A stretch of DNA of 64,000 nt from Oscheius dolichura (lineage: Eukaryota; Nematoda; Chromadorea; Rhabditida; Rhabditidae): NCBI GenBank assembly GCA_932521035.1, contig OW051496.1, forward strand, positions 124,001 through 188,000. The letters run 5' to 3'. Within the stretch, counting starts at the first letter, position 1, and each line of letters opens with the position of its first letter. The position numbers and the translations under genes were made by a program. The notes beneath the pieces are model-generated. The model did no database searches. It worked only from the letters and a program-made list of their open reading frames with translations, and was not told the origin of the DNA. This document shows, one piece after another, positions 12,501 through 24,189 of the stretch.

Positions 12501-15500
12501 GATTTGTATTGGCTTAAACCCTGGTCTATGATCTAGGAGCCATAACGTGGCTCAGAAGCGTCCCCCTGTGACGGGAGCTGGTTTTTTAGACTCAGCTCGA
12601 TGAGGCGGTTCGAATGAGTACAAATTCGGACCTCCTACCCTCTTTTCCAGAAACTGCCCCATATTACTGTACCTTTTTCTGGACTATAATAGTTTTTGGG
12701 CTATAAAACGCTATTCGGTCAGCGAACCCTATTCGATCTTGGATTATTCGTACTCTACTCGTCGAGCTCTACAAGAAGAGTGGTCGAACGTTCTCCAATC
12801 ATTAGGCTTTTATTCCGTACTGGCCTGTTCGAATTTCCCAAGAGATTTGTATTGGCTTAAACCCTGGTCTATGATCTAGGAGCCATAACGTGGCTCAGAA
12901 GCGTCCCCCTGTGACGGGAGCTGGTTTTTTAGACTCAGCTCGATGAGGCGGTTCGAATGAGTACAAATTCGGACCTCCTACCCTCTTTTCCAGAAACTGC
13001 CCCATATTACTGTACCTTTTTCTGGACTATAATAGTTTTTGGGCTATAAAACGCTATTCGGTCAGCGAACCCTATTCGATCTTGGATTATTCGTACTCTA
13101 CTCGTCGAGCTCTACAAGAAGAGTGGTCGAACGTTCTCCAATCATTAGGCTTTTATTCCGTACTGGCCTGTTCGAATTTCCCAAGAGATTTGTATTGGCT
13201 TACCCCCTATTTTTGGACTATAATAGTTTTTGGGCTATAAAACGCTATTCGGTCAGCGAACCCTATTCGATCTTGGATTTTTCGTACTCTACTCGTCGAG
13301 CTCTACAAGAAGAGTGGTCGAACGTTCTCCAATCATTAGGCTTTTATTCCGTACTGGCCTGTTCGAATTTCCCAAGAGATTTGTATTGGCTTAAACCCTG
13401 GTCTATGATCTAGGAGCCATAACGTGGCTCAGAAGCGTCCCCCTGTGACGGGAGCTGGTTTTTTAGACTCAGCTCGATGAGGCGGTTCGAATGAGTACAA
13501 ATTCGGACCTCCTACCCTCTTTTCCAGAAACTGCCCCATATTACTGTACCTTTTTCTGGACTATAATAGTTTTTGGGCTATAAAACGCTATTCGGTCAGC
13601 GAACCCTATTCGATCTTGGATTATTCGTACTCTACTCGTCGAGCTCTACAAGAAGAGTGGTCGAACGTTCTCCAATCATTAGGCTTTTATTCCGTACTGG
13701 CCTGTTCGAATTTCCCAAGAGATTTGTATTGGCTTACCCCCTATTTTTGGACTATAATAGTTTTTGGGCTATAAAACGCTATTCGGTCAGCGAACCCTAT
13801 TCTATCTTGGATTATTCGTACTCTACTCGTCGAGCTCTACAAGAAGAGTGGTCGAACGTTCTCCAATCATTAGGCTTTTATTCCGTACTGGCCTGTTCGA
13901 ATTTCCCAAGAGATTTGTATTGGCTTACCCCCTATTTTTGGACTATAATAGTTTTTGGGCTATAAAACGCTATTCGGTCAGCGAACCCTATTCGATCTTG
14001 GATTATTCGTACTCTACTCGTCGAGCTCTACAAGAAGAGTGGTCGAACGTTCTCCAATCATTAGGCTTTTATTCCGTACTGGCCTGTTCGAATTTCCCAA
14101 GAGATTTGTATTGGCTTAAACCCTGGTCTATGATCTAGGAGCCATAACGTGGCTCAGAAGCGTCCCCCTGTGACGGGAGCTGGTTTTTTAGACTCAGCTC
14201 GATGAGGCGGTTCGAATGAGTACAAATTCGGACCTCCTACCCTCTTTTCCAGAAACTGCCCCATATTACTGTACCTTTTTCTGGACTATAATAGTTTTTG
14301 GGCTATAAAACGCTATTCGGTCAGCGAACCCTATTCGATCTTGGATTATTCGTACTCTACTCGTCGAGCTCTACAAGAAGAGTGGTCGAACGTTCTCCAA
14401 TCATTAGGCTTTTATTCCGTACTGGCCTGTTCGAATTTCCCAAGAGATTTGTATTGGCTTACCCCCTATTTTTGGACTATAATAGTTTTTGGGCTATAAA
14501 ACGCTATTCGGTCAGCGAACCCTATTCTATCTTGGATTATTCGTACTCTACTCGTCGAGCTCTACAAGAAGAGTGGTCGAACGTTCTCCAATCATTAGGC
14601 TTTTATTCCGTACTGGCCTGTTCGAATTTCCCAAGAGATTTGTATTGGCTTACCCCCTATTTTTGGACTATAATAGTTTTTGGGCTATAAAACGCTATTC
14701 GGTCAGCGAACCCTATTCTATCTTGGATTCTTCGTACTCTACTCGTCGAGCTCTACAAGAAGAGTGGTCGAACGTTCTCCAATCATTAGGCTTTTATTCC
14801 GTACTGGCCTGTTCGAATTTCCCAAGAGATTTGTATTGGCTTAAACCCTGGTCTATGATCTAGGAGCCATAACGTGGCTCAGAAGCGTCCCCCTGTGACG
14901 GGAGCTGGTTTTTTAGACTCAGCTCGATGAGGCGGTTCGAATGAGTACAAATTCGGACCTCCTACCCTCTTTTCCAGAAACTGCCCCATATTACTGTACC
15001 TTTTTCTGGACTATAATAGTTTTTGGGCTATAAAACGCTATTCGGTCAGCGAACCCTATTCGATCTTGGATTATTCGTACTCTACTCGTCGAGCTCTACA
15101 AGAAGAGTGGTCGAACGTTCTCCAATCATTAGGCTTTTATTCCGTACTGGCCTGTTCGAATTTCCCAAGAGATTTGTATTGGCTTACCCCCTATTTTTGG
15201 ACTATAATAGTTTTTGGGCTATAAAACGCTATTCGGTCAGCGAACCCTATTCTATCTTGGATTATTCGTACTCTACTCGTCGAGCTCTACAAGAAGAGTG
15301 GTCGAACGTTCTCCAATCATTAGGCTTTTATTCCGTACTGGCCTGTTCGAATTTCCCAAGAGATTTGTATTGGCTTAAACCCTGGTCTATGATCTAGGAG
15401 CCATAACGTGGCTCAGAAGCGTCCCCCTGTGACGGGAGCTGGTTTTTTAGACTCAGCTCGATGAGGCGGTTCGAATGAGTACAAATTCGGACCTCCTACC

Positions 15501-18500
15501 CTCTTTTCCAGAAACTGCCCCATATTACTGTACCTTTTTCTGGACTATAATAGTTTTTGGGCTATAAAACGCTATTCGGTCAGCGAACCCTATTCGATCT
15601 TAGATTATTCGTACTCTACTCGTCGAGCTCTACAAGAAGAGTGGTCGAACGTTCTCCAATCATTAGGCTTTTATTCCGTACTGGCCTGTTCGAATTTCCC
15701 AAGAGATTTGTATTGGCTTACCCCCTATTTTTGGACTATAATAGTTTTTGGGCTATAAAACGCTATTCGGTCAGCGACCCCTATTCGATCTTGGATTATT
15801 CGTACTCTACTCGTCGAGCTCTACAAGAAGAGTGGTCGAACGTTCTCCAATCATTAGGCTTTTATTCCGTACTGGCCTGTTCGAATTTCCCAAGAGATTT
15901 GTATTGGCTTACCCCCTATTTTTGGACTATAATAGTTTTTGGGCTATAAAACGCTATTCGGTCAGCGAACCCTATTCTATCTTGGATTATTCGTACTCTA
16001 CTCGTCGAGCTCTACAAGAAGAGTGGTCGAACGTTCTCCAATCATTAGGCTTTTATTCCGTACTGGCCTGTTCGAATTTCCCAAGAGATTTGTATTGGCT
16101 TACCCCCTATTTTTGGACTATAATAGTTTTTGGGCTATAAAACGCTATTCGGTCAGCGAACCCTATTCGATCTTGGATTATTCGTACTCTACTCGTCGAG
16201 CTCTACAAGAAGAGTGGTCGAACGTTCTCCAATCATTAGGCTTTTATTCCGTACTGGCCTGTTCGAATTTCCCAAGAGATTTGTATTGGCTTACCCCCTA
16301 TTTTTGGACTATAATAGTTTTTGGGCTATAAAACGCTATTCGGTCAGCGAACCCTATTCGATCTTGGATTATTCGTACTCTACTCGTCGAGCTCTACAAG
16401 AAGAGTGGTCGAACGTTCTCCAATCATTAGGCTTTTATTCCGTACTGGCCTGTTCGAATTTCCCAAGAGATTTGTATTGGCTTAAACCCTGGTCTATGAT
16501 CTAGGAGCCATAACGTGGCTCAGAAGCGTCCCCCTGTGACGGGAGCTGGTTTTTTAGACTCAGCTCGATGAGGCGGTTCGAATGAGTACAAATTCGGACC
16601 TCCTACCCTCTTTTCCAGAAACTGCCCCATATTACTGTACCTTTTTCTGGACTATAATAGTTTTTGGGCTATAAAACGCTATTCGGTCAGCGAACCCTAT
16701 TCGATCTTGGATTATTCGTACTCTACTCGTCGAGCTCTACAAGAAGAGTGGTCGAACGTTCTCCAATCATTAGGCTTTTATTCCGTACTGGCCTGTTCGA
16801 ATTTCCCAAGAGATTTGTATTGGCTTACCCCCTATTTTTGGACTATAATAGTTTTTGGGCTATAAAACGCTATTCGGTCAGCGAACCCTATTCGATCTTG
16901 GATTATTCGTACTCTACTCGTCGAGCTCTACAAGAAGAGTGGTCGAACGTTCTCCAATCATTAGGCTTTTATTCCGTACTGGCCTGTTCGAATTTCCCAA
17001 GAGATTTGTATTGGCTTAAACCCTGGTCTATGATCTAGGAGCCATAACGTGGCTCAGAAGCGTCCCCCTGTGACGGGAGCTGGTTTTTTAGACTCAGCTC
17101 GATGAGGCGGTTCGAATGAGTACAAATTCGGACCTCCTACCCTCTTTTCCAGAAACTGCCCCATATTACTGTACCTTTTTCTGGACTATAATAGTTTTTG
17201 GGCTATAAAACGCTATTCGGTCAGCGAACCCTATTCGATCTTGGATTATTCGTACTCTACTCGTCGAGCTCTACAAGAAGAGTGGTCGAACGTTCTCCAA
17301 TCATTAGGCTTTTATTCCGTACTGGCCTGTTCGAATTTCCCAAGAGATTTGTATTGGCTTACCCCCTATTTTTGGACTATAATAGTTTTTGGGCTATAAA
17401 ACGCTATTCGGTCAGCGAACCCTATTCGATCTTGGATTATTCGTACTCTACTCGTCGAGCTCTACAAGAAGAGTGGTCGAACGTTCTCCAATCATTAGGC
17501 TTTTATTCCGTACTGGCCTGTTCGAATTTCCCAAGAGATTTGTATTGGCTTAAACCCTGGTCTATGATCTAGGAGCCATAACGTGGCTCAGAAGCGTCCC
17601 CCTGTGACGGGAGCTGGTTTTTTAGACTCAGCTCGATGAGGCGGTTCGAATGAGTACAAATTCGGACCTCCTACCCTCTTTTCCAGAAACTGCCCCATAT
17701 TACTGTACCTTTTTCTGGACTATAATAGTTTTTGGGCTATAAAACGCTATTCGGTCAGCGAACCCTATTCTATCTTGGATTATTCGTACTCTACTCGTCG
17801 AGCTCTACAAGAAGAGTGGTCGAACGTTCTCCAATCATTAGGCTTTTATTCCGTACTGGCCTGTTCGAATTTCCCAAGAGATTTGTATTGGCTTAAACCC
17901 TGGTCTATGATCTAGGAGCCATAACGTGGCTCAGAAGCGTCCCCCTGTGACGGGAGCTGGTTTTTTAGACTCAGCTCGATGAGGCGGTTCGAATGAGTAC
18001 AAATTCGGACCTCCTACCCTCTTTTCCAGAAACTGCCCCATATTACTGTACCTTTTTCTGGACTATAATAGTTTTTGGGCTATAAAACGCTATTCGGTCA
18101 GCGAACCCTATTCGATCTTGGATTATTCGTACTCTACTCGTCGAGCTCTACAAGAAGAGTGGTCGAACGTTCTCCAATCATTAGGCTTTTATTCCGTACT
18201 GGCCTGTTCGAATTTCCCAAGAGATTTGTATTGGCTTACCCCCGATTTTTGGACTATAATAGTTTTTGGGCTATAAAACGCTATTCGGTCAGCGAACCCT
18301 ATTCTATCTTGGATTATTCGTACTCTACTCGTCGAGCTCTACAAGAAGAGTGGTCGAACGTTCTCCAATCATTAGGCTTTTATTCCGTACTGGCCTGTTC
18401 GAATTTCCCAAGAGATTTGTATTGGCTTACCCCCTATTTTTGGACTATAATAGTTTTTGGGCTATAAAACGCTATTCGGTCAGCGAACCCTATTCTATCT

Positions 18501-21284
18501 TGGATTATTCGTACTCTACTCGTCGAGCTCTACAAGAAGAGTGGTCGAACGTTCTCCAATCATTAGGCTTTTATTCCGTACTGGCCTGTTCGAATTTCCC
18601 AAGAGATTTGTATTGGCTTACCCCCTATTTTTGGACTATAATAGTTTTTGGGCTATAAAACGCTATTCGGTCAGCGAACCCTATTCGATCTTGGATTATT
18701 CGTACTCTACTCGTCGAGCTCTACAAGAAGAGTGGTCGAACGTTCTCCAATCATTAGGCTTTTATTCCGTACTGGCCTGTTCGAATTTCCCAAGAGATTT
18801 GTATTGGCTTACCCCCGATTTTTGGACTATAATAGTTTTTGGGCTATAAAACGCTATTCGGTCAGCGAACCCTATTCTATCTTGGATTATTCGTACTCTA
18901 CTCGTCGAGCTCTACAAGAAGAGTGGTCGAACGTTCTCCAATCATTAGGCTTTTATTCCGTACTGGCCTGTTCGAATTTCCCAAGAGATTTGTATTGGCT
19001 TACCCCCTATTTTTGGACTATAATAGTTTTTGGGCTATAAAACGCTATTCGGTCAGCGAACCCTATTCTATCTTGGATTATTCGTACTCTACTCGTCGAG
19101 CTCTACAAGAAGAGTGGTCGAACGTTCTCCAATCATTAGGCTTTTATTCCGTACTGGCCTGTTCGAATTTCCCAAGAGATTTGTATTGGCTTACCCCCTA
19201 TTTTTGGACTATAATAGTTTTTGGGCTATAAAACGCTATTCGGTCAGCGAACCCTATTCGATCTTGGATTATTCGTACTCTACTCGTCGAGCTCTACAAG
19301 AAGAGTGGTCGAACGTTCTCCAATCATTAGGCTTTTATTCCGTACTGGCCTGTTCGAATTTCCCAAGAGATTTGTATTGGCTTACCCCCTATTTTTGGAC
19401 TATAATAGTTTTTGGGCTATAAAACGCTATTCGGTCAGCGAACCCTATTCTATCTTGGATTATTCGTACTCTACTCGTCGAGCTCTACAAGAAGAGTGGT
19501 CGAACGTTCTCCAATCATTAGGCTTTTATTCCGTACTGGCCTGTTCGAATTTCCCAAGAGATTTGTATTGGCTTAAACCCTGGTCTATGATCTAGGAGCC
19601 ATAACGTGGCTCAGAAGCGTCCCCCTGTGACGGGAGCTGGTTTTTTAGACTCAGCTCGATGAGGCGGTTCGAATGAGTACAAATTCGGACCTCCTACCCT
19701 CTTTTCCAGAAACTGCCCCATATTACTGTACCTTTTTCTGGACTATAATAGTTTTTGGGCTATAAAACGCTATTCGGTCAGCGAACCCTATTCGATCTTG
19801 GATTATTCGTACTCTACTCGTCGAGCTCTACAAGAAGAGTGGTCGAACGTTCTCCAATCATTAGGCTTTTATTCCGTACTGGCCTGTTCGAATTTCCCAA
19901 GAGATTTGTATTGGCTTACCCCCTATTTTTGGACTATAATAGTTTTTGGGCTATAAAACGCTATTCGGTCAGCGAACCCTATTCTATCTTGGATTATTCG
20001 TACTCTACTCGTCGAGCTCTACAAGAAGAGTGGTCGAACGTTCTCCAATCATTAGGCTTTTATTCCGTACTGGCCTGTTCGAATTTCCCAAGAGATTTGT
20101 ATTGGCTTACCCCCTATTTTTGGACTATAATAGTTTTTGGGCTATAAAACGCTATTCGGTCAGCGAACCCTATTCGATCTTAGATTATTCGTACTCTACT
20201 CGTCGAGCTCTACAAGAAGAGTGGTCGAACGTTCTCCAATCATTAGGCTTTTATTCCGTACTGGCCTGTTCGAATTTCCCAAGAGATTTGTATTGGCTTA
20301 CCCCCTATTTTTGGACTATAATAGTTTTTGGGCTATAAAACGCTATTCGGTCAGCGAACCCTATTCGATCTTGGATTATTCGTACTCTACTCGTCGAGCT
20401 CTACAAGAAGAGTGGTCGAACGTTCTCCAATCATTAGGCTTTTATTCCGTACTGGCCTGTTCGAATTTCCCAAGAGATTTGTATTGGCTTACCCCCTATT
20501 TTTGGACTATAATAGTTTTTGGGCTATAAAACGCTATTCGGTCAGCGAACCCTATTCTATCTTGGATTATTCGTACTCTACTCGTCGAGCTCTACAAGAA
20601 GAGTGGTCGAACGTTCTCCAATCATTAGGCTTTTATTCCGTACTGGCCTGTTCGAATTTCCCAAGAGATTTGTATTGGCTTACCCCCTATTTTTGGACTA
20701 TAATAGTTTTTGGGCTATAAAACGCTATTCGGTCAGCGAACCCTATTCGATCTTGGATTATTCGTACTCTACTCGTCGAGCTCTACAAGAAGAGTGGTCG
20801 AACGTTCTCCAATCATTAGGCTTTTATTCCGTACTGGCCTGTTCGAATTTCCCAAGAGATTTGTATTGGCTTAAACCCTGGTCTATGATCTAGGAGCCAT
20901 AACGTGGCTCAGAAGCGTCCCCCTGTGACGGGAGCTGGTTTTTTAGACTCAGCTCGATGAGGCGGTTCGAATGAGTACAAATTCGGACCTCCTACCCTCT
21001 TTTCCAGAAACTGCCCCATATTACTGTACCTTTTTCTGGACTATAATAGTTTTTGGGCTATAAAACGCTATTCGGTCAGCGAACCCTATTCGATCTTGGA
21101 TTATTCGTACTCTACTCGTCGAGCTCTACAAGAAGAGTGGTCGAACGTTCTCCAATCATTAGGCTTTTATTCCGTACTGGCCTGTTCGAATTTCCCAAGA
21201 GATTTGTATTGGCTTACCCCCTATTTTTGGACTATAATAGTTTTTGGGCTATAAAACGCTATTCGGTCAGCGAACCCTATTCGA

Positions 21285-21620
21285 TCTTGGATTAGTCGTA
21301 CTCTACTCGTCGAGCTCTACAAGAAGAGTGGTCGAACGTTCTCCAATCATGAGGCTTTTATTCCGTACTGGCCTGTTCAAATTGGCCAATTGATTTGTAT
21401 TGGCTTACCCCCTATTTTTGGACTATAACAGTTTTTGGGCTATAAAACGCTATTTGTTCGGCGAACCCTATTCGATCTTGGATTATTCGTACTCTACTCG
21501 TCGAGCTCTACAAGAAGAGTGGTCGAACGTTCTCCAATCATTAGGCTTTGATTCCGTTCTGGGTTGAGCAAATTGTCCAAGAGATTTGTATTGGCTTACA
21601 CCCTGGTTTATGGTGCGCAA
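21285..21620 (+). repeat. Decayed right edge of the satellite array
   Basis: The last two monomers differ increasingly from the consensus. They have TTAGTCG for TTATTCG near 21,292, ATGAGGC for TTAGGC near 21,349, CAAATTGGCCAATTG for the usual CGAATTTCCCAAGAG near 21,378, and many changes after 21,440. The final copy ends around ACACCCTGGTTTATG (about 21,599), an altered version of the long-monomer junction. Homogeneous interior copies with diverged terminal copies are typical of satellite edges, where unequal exchange no longer homogenises sequence. Non-repetitive DNA starts at about 21,620. Confidence 0.85.
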
Positions 21621-22035
21621 TGATTTTCTTCGTTTCATCGAGGGTAGTCTCCTTCTTGGGGCAGAAATCATATATCTTTACTTGTCGCATGGAACAGCCC
21701 AGCCACTTTACTGAAAGCAATTGCAGTCATAGTAGTAGTTACTTTTTTGGGGTAATCGGGGGGTGAAGAATCAAATGTTATCAAAGACGGTTGCTCTTTC
21801 CCTCATAATGAAAGCGAATGGTCCAAATTTTGAGTGTCCCTATAATTTGTGGACCGACTAGTAAGCGAGAAAAATAAATAAAACATTTCTTATAAAACGA
21901 TAAAACAAATGAAAAAAATTAAAAATTATAAAACGGGGGTTAAAAATACAGGAAGTGAGTAGAAGCAAAAAGTGAGTAGAGGCAGGAAGGGGATCGGAGT
22001 GCTTCAAAATTTGTACCCATTATCCTAAAACAAAT
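21621..22035. other. Non-coding junction DNA
   Basis: I see no supportable gene between the satellite edge and the 3' end of the next - strand gene. The sequence is AT-rich with poly-A-like stretches (21,870-21,945). It contains one short near-duplicate, AGGAAGTGAGTAGAAGC followed by AAAGTGAGTAGAGGC, at about 21,950-21,985. Confidence 0.6.
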
Positions 22036-22543
22036 CTATGAATATAACGAGCAGAAAGAAAATACCATTAGCCACGCATGGCGAAGCAAGCTGACCCTCC
22101 CTGAGGGATCGGCCAGCGCCTCCACCTCTCCCATATCGATCTCATTCTGAAAAATGATACTAAAATAAGGAATCGAAAAAAAACGTACTCTTTGAATGGG
22201 AGAGGGGAGGGGCCGGATACGATCCCCGGCAGGAGGGCTAGCTGGCATGCCTTGCGTGGCCGGCCCAGCTAAAGAAACAGCCACGGCATTTGGTTGCGTT
22301 GGGGGGAGTGGCCAGATTGCCGACCCCGGGAAACGTGCCGGAGCACGTGCTAAAAATATAATTTTATTGAAAATGTAAAAAAAAGTCACCTAGAGGTGAT
22401 TGAGGTGCCAAATTAATGGCACCACACCTCTTGCAGCGCGCTCCGTCACGCTCCTCGGGGGTCAGACCACATCCCCAACACTCCCATCTGCCTGTGACCG
22501 TCTTTAGCTGGGCTTCACCTCTTTTATTCCAGTGAGACTTCAT
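22036..22543 (-). CDS. Small spliced Cys4 zinc-binding-like protein, function unknown
   Basis: Three - strand exons close with consistent phases: 22543-22390, 22349-22189 and 22146-22036, with introns of about 40 nt, giving about 141 aa. The N-terminal ~40 residues carry WECWGCG followed by CKRCG, a CxxC...CxxC pattern with 11 residues between the pairs. That is close to, but not exactly, a RanBP2-type zinc finger. The middle is rich in Pro and Ala, and the C-terminal end is hydrophobic. A 3' splice site (ACTTCTAG) touches the ATG directly, which fits trans-splicing or an upstream exon. The stop of the - strand fragment at 22746 lies about 200 nt upstream, an operon-like spacing. I do not recognise the family. 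The consistent phases support a real gene, but the Cys4 part is short and the rest is low-complexity. Confidence 0.45.
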
Positions 22544-22745
22544 CTAGAAGTAATTGATATTAAGACAATATTGAAATTGAAAAGAAATGGTATTGGAAAT
22601 AACCAATTAATTTACGATCAGATAGTAAGCAAAATTCTTTTCGAAACATATTTATTCATTTTATAAAACATAAAACTATTAAAAAACTACGGAGATAAGT
22701 GCATCGGGATAGGCATCTTGAAGAGGCGGCTTCGATCGGCACAAT

Positions 22746-23143
22746 TTATTGTAACAATAAGAAATTATTGCAGAGGAGGAGCTCCACGTCCGAATCCGGC
22801 TTTGCAAACACTGGCAACTCCGGGTCCAGCCTCAGCAGTCCTGTCAGCTGCCCTGTAGGCATCACGGCCTCCTTCTTTTCCGGCAACGGAAAATTGTCAA
22901 TAAAATGCTCAATTTCTAGGGAAGAAGAGCAACTTTTGGTGGCAGTAACCATTTGAAAATAAATTCTTCAATCACTAACCGGGTCCATGAGGAATACGCA
23001 CTCCTGCTCCGCAACGGGCTTCCCTGGGGTTGCTCTTGATGGCGGATGGGACAATTGGGGGAGGAAGGTTAAACTGCTCACGCAGGTATCCGATTCCCTC
23101 ATCGATACACCATGAAGTAGTCGCATATTTTTTTATTTGCAGT
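22746..23143 (-). CDS. 3' part of an unidentified gene (two exons)
   Basis: Two - strand exons, 23143-22980 and 22915-22746, join across a 64-nt intron (donor GTTAGT, acceptor CCCTAG) to give about 110 residues ending in TAA. The first exon begins after a good acceptor (TTGTTCAG) with LQIKKYATTSWCIDEG and ends RIPHGP; the second continues EIEHFIDNFPLPEKKEA. The join restores one frame across a clean intron, which argues for genuine coding sequence. No start codon exon is visible upstream: the next DNA (23,144-23,233) runs into the damaged histone H4 copy. So this is either the remnant of a truncated gene or it has a distant 5' exon. I could not assign a family. Confidence 0.4.
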
Positions 23144-23233
23144 CTGAACAATTAGTGAAAAAAATACAAAGATAGGAGTAAAAACCCTAATGAGGACTGT
23201 TGGGCAGCGATATTACAGATTAACGTAGTAGAT

Positions 23234-23458
23234 TTAGCCACCGAAGCCGTAGAGGGTTCTTCCTTGAGATGCGCTTCACTCCTACGCGTCTTGCCAAGCG
23301 TCTAATATCAGACTTGGTAATGCCTGAAAGAAAAAAAATCATAAAGAGATAAAACAAAACAACTCACCTTGAATATTGTCGCGCAGAACTTTGCGATGGC
23401 GCTGAGCGCCTTCTTTGCCAAGTCCATTTCCACCCTTTCCACGACCTGGGCCAGACAT
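23234..23458 (-). pseudogene. H4: Histone H4 copy with the middle of the protein deleted
   Basis: Histone H4 packages DNA in the nucleosome core. Read on the - strand, exon 1 (23458-23368) gives [10 protein letters not shown]...KVLRDNIQG. After a 44-nt intron (GTGAGT...TTTCAG), exon 2 starts ITKSDIRRLARRVGVKRIS. The sequence then jumps straight to the H4 C-terminus QGRTLYGFGG and TAA, but in another frame. About 45 residues, roughly positions 48-92 of H4, are missing. Several residues that are almost invariant in H4 are also changed (PA to SD in ITKPAIRR, RRGG to RRVG, and an inserted PG at the N-terminus). In the intact frame the product would end in missense. The intron is unusual for a replication-type H4 gene. 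A 3' splice site (GATTTCAG) precedes the ATG. A pseudogene is most likely; an assembly deletion is possible. Confidence 0.8.
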
Positions 23459-23782
23459 GTTGATTAGACTGAGTTGAGTTGTTACCTGAAATCACGTTTT
23501 TTTTAGAAAAGGCATAAGAACAGAGAGGAAAGAAAAGAGAGAAGCGAGCTTCTCACAACAAAACAAAACAGAAGAAAGAATAGCAAAGGAAATTTCGCTG
23601 CGCTAAAATTATGTCGGTTTGCCTGAAAATTAGAGGAAACCGCTTATTGAGCCTATTCAACCCGTATTGTCAATGAATCTTCCCCGCCCTCTATCAGTCC
23701 ACAATGTGTTATAAAAAATACCATTTTGTAGTTAGGAATTCGCTAAATTATTTTACAGTTAAAAAATAAACTAAAAAATTAC

Positions 23783-24187
23783 CCGAGATGCCTGGCAAAG
23801 CCACAATCACCCAATTTGACATTCTCACTGCCGTCCAGCATAATATTTTCACACTTCAAATCACGATGGCAAATGTGCTTCTTATCCAGATATTCCAAGG
23901 CTTCAATCAGCTGACGAAATGTTATCTTCATGTCCTTCTCCGTCATTCCTTTGTGTCCTTGGCTTTGCTAAAAATTTACAATGATTTTTACATATAGACT
24001 ACAAACCAAATTCTTAATCTTGCGGAGAAGATCACCGCCAGCAGCAAATTCAGTCGTGAAGACAACAAACGGCAACGTGTCGCGGAAGTCTTTGACGGCG
24101 AGGAAGGCTAGAATATTCCGGTGCTCAATCTCTCAGACGATCTTCATCTCTCGAGGAAGGAAGCGTGCCACGTAGTCATTGCGAACC
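23783..24187 (-). pseudogene. Testis-specific-kinase-like Ser/Thr kinase fragment with a stop
   Basis: Two - strand exons (24187-24007 and 23967-23783) encode part of a protein kinase domain. The first has RNDYVARFLPREMKIV, then an in-frame TGA (24133-24135), then EIEHRNILAF and a GGDLLRKIKNL stretch. The second has FRQLIEALEYL, the catalytic loop HRDLKCEN and LGDCGFARHLG, where DFG has become DCG. The DYVxRFLPRE start and HRDLKCEN loop recall the TSSK family. The glycine loop, the catalytic Lys exon and everything after the activation loop are absent from nearby sequence. The stop, the altered DFG and the missing ends make a dead fragment likely. Acceptor TATTTTCAG and donor GGTAAT flank it, so it is an exon-structured remnant, not a retrocopy. 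Confidence 0.65.
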
Positions 24188-24189
24188 CT

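Larger units (their letters stand above)
1..21620 (+). repeat. Satellite array of mixed 191-bp and 343-bp monomers
   Basis: A near-uniform tandem array continues past the left window edge. The short monomer is 191 bp. The long one is 343 bp: the same first ~176 bp up to TTGGCTTA, then an extra ~152 bp before the next GGACTATAATAG. By the AAACCCTGGTCTATGATC junction I count 30 long units; the remaining length gives about 57 short ones. Spacings between equivalent points are 191, 343, 534 (one short plus one long) and 725 bp (two short plus one long), the last repeated several times in a row, for example from 2,776 to 5,676, so there is higher-order structure. Recurrent single-base variants (CGATC/CTATC, GGATTATTC/GGATTTTTC, CTTGGATT/CTTAGATT) mark monomer classes. 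Open frames of 124-130 codons appear in every unit, but 191 is not a multiple of 3, so the frame changes each monomer; they are not evidence of a protein. Confidence 0.98.

Noticed and set aside
32-21295. Dozens of near-identical 124-130-codon frames in the satellite that look like a tandem gene family
   Set aside because: The 191-bp period is not a multiple of 3, frames overlap from monomer to monomer, and start codons are mostly alternative ones. They follow from an AT-moderate repeat with few stops.
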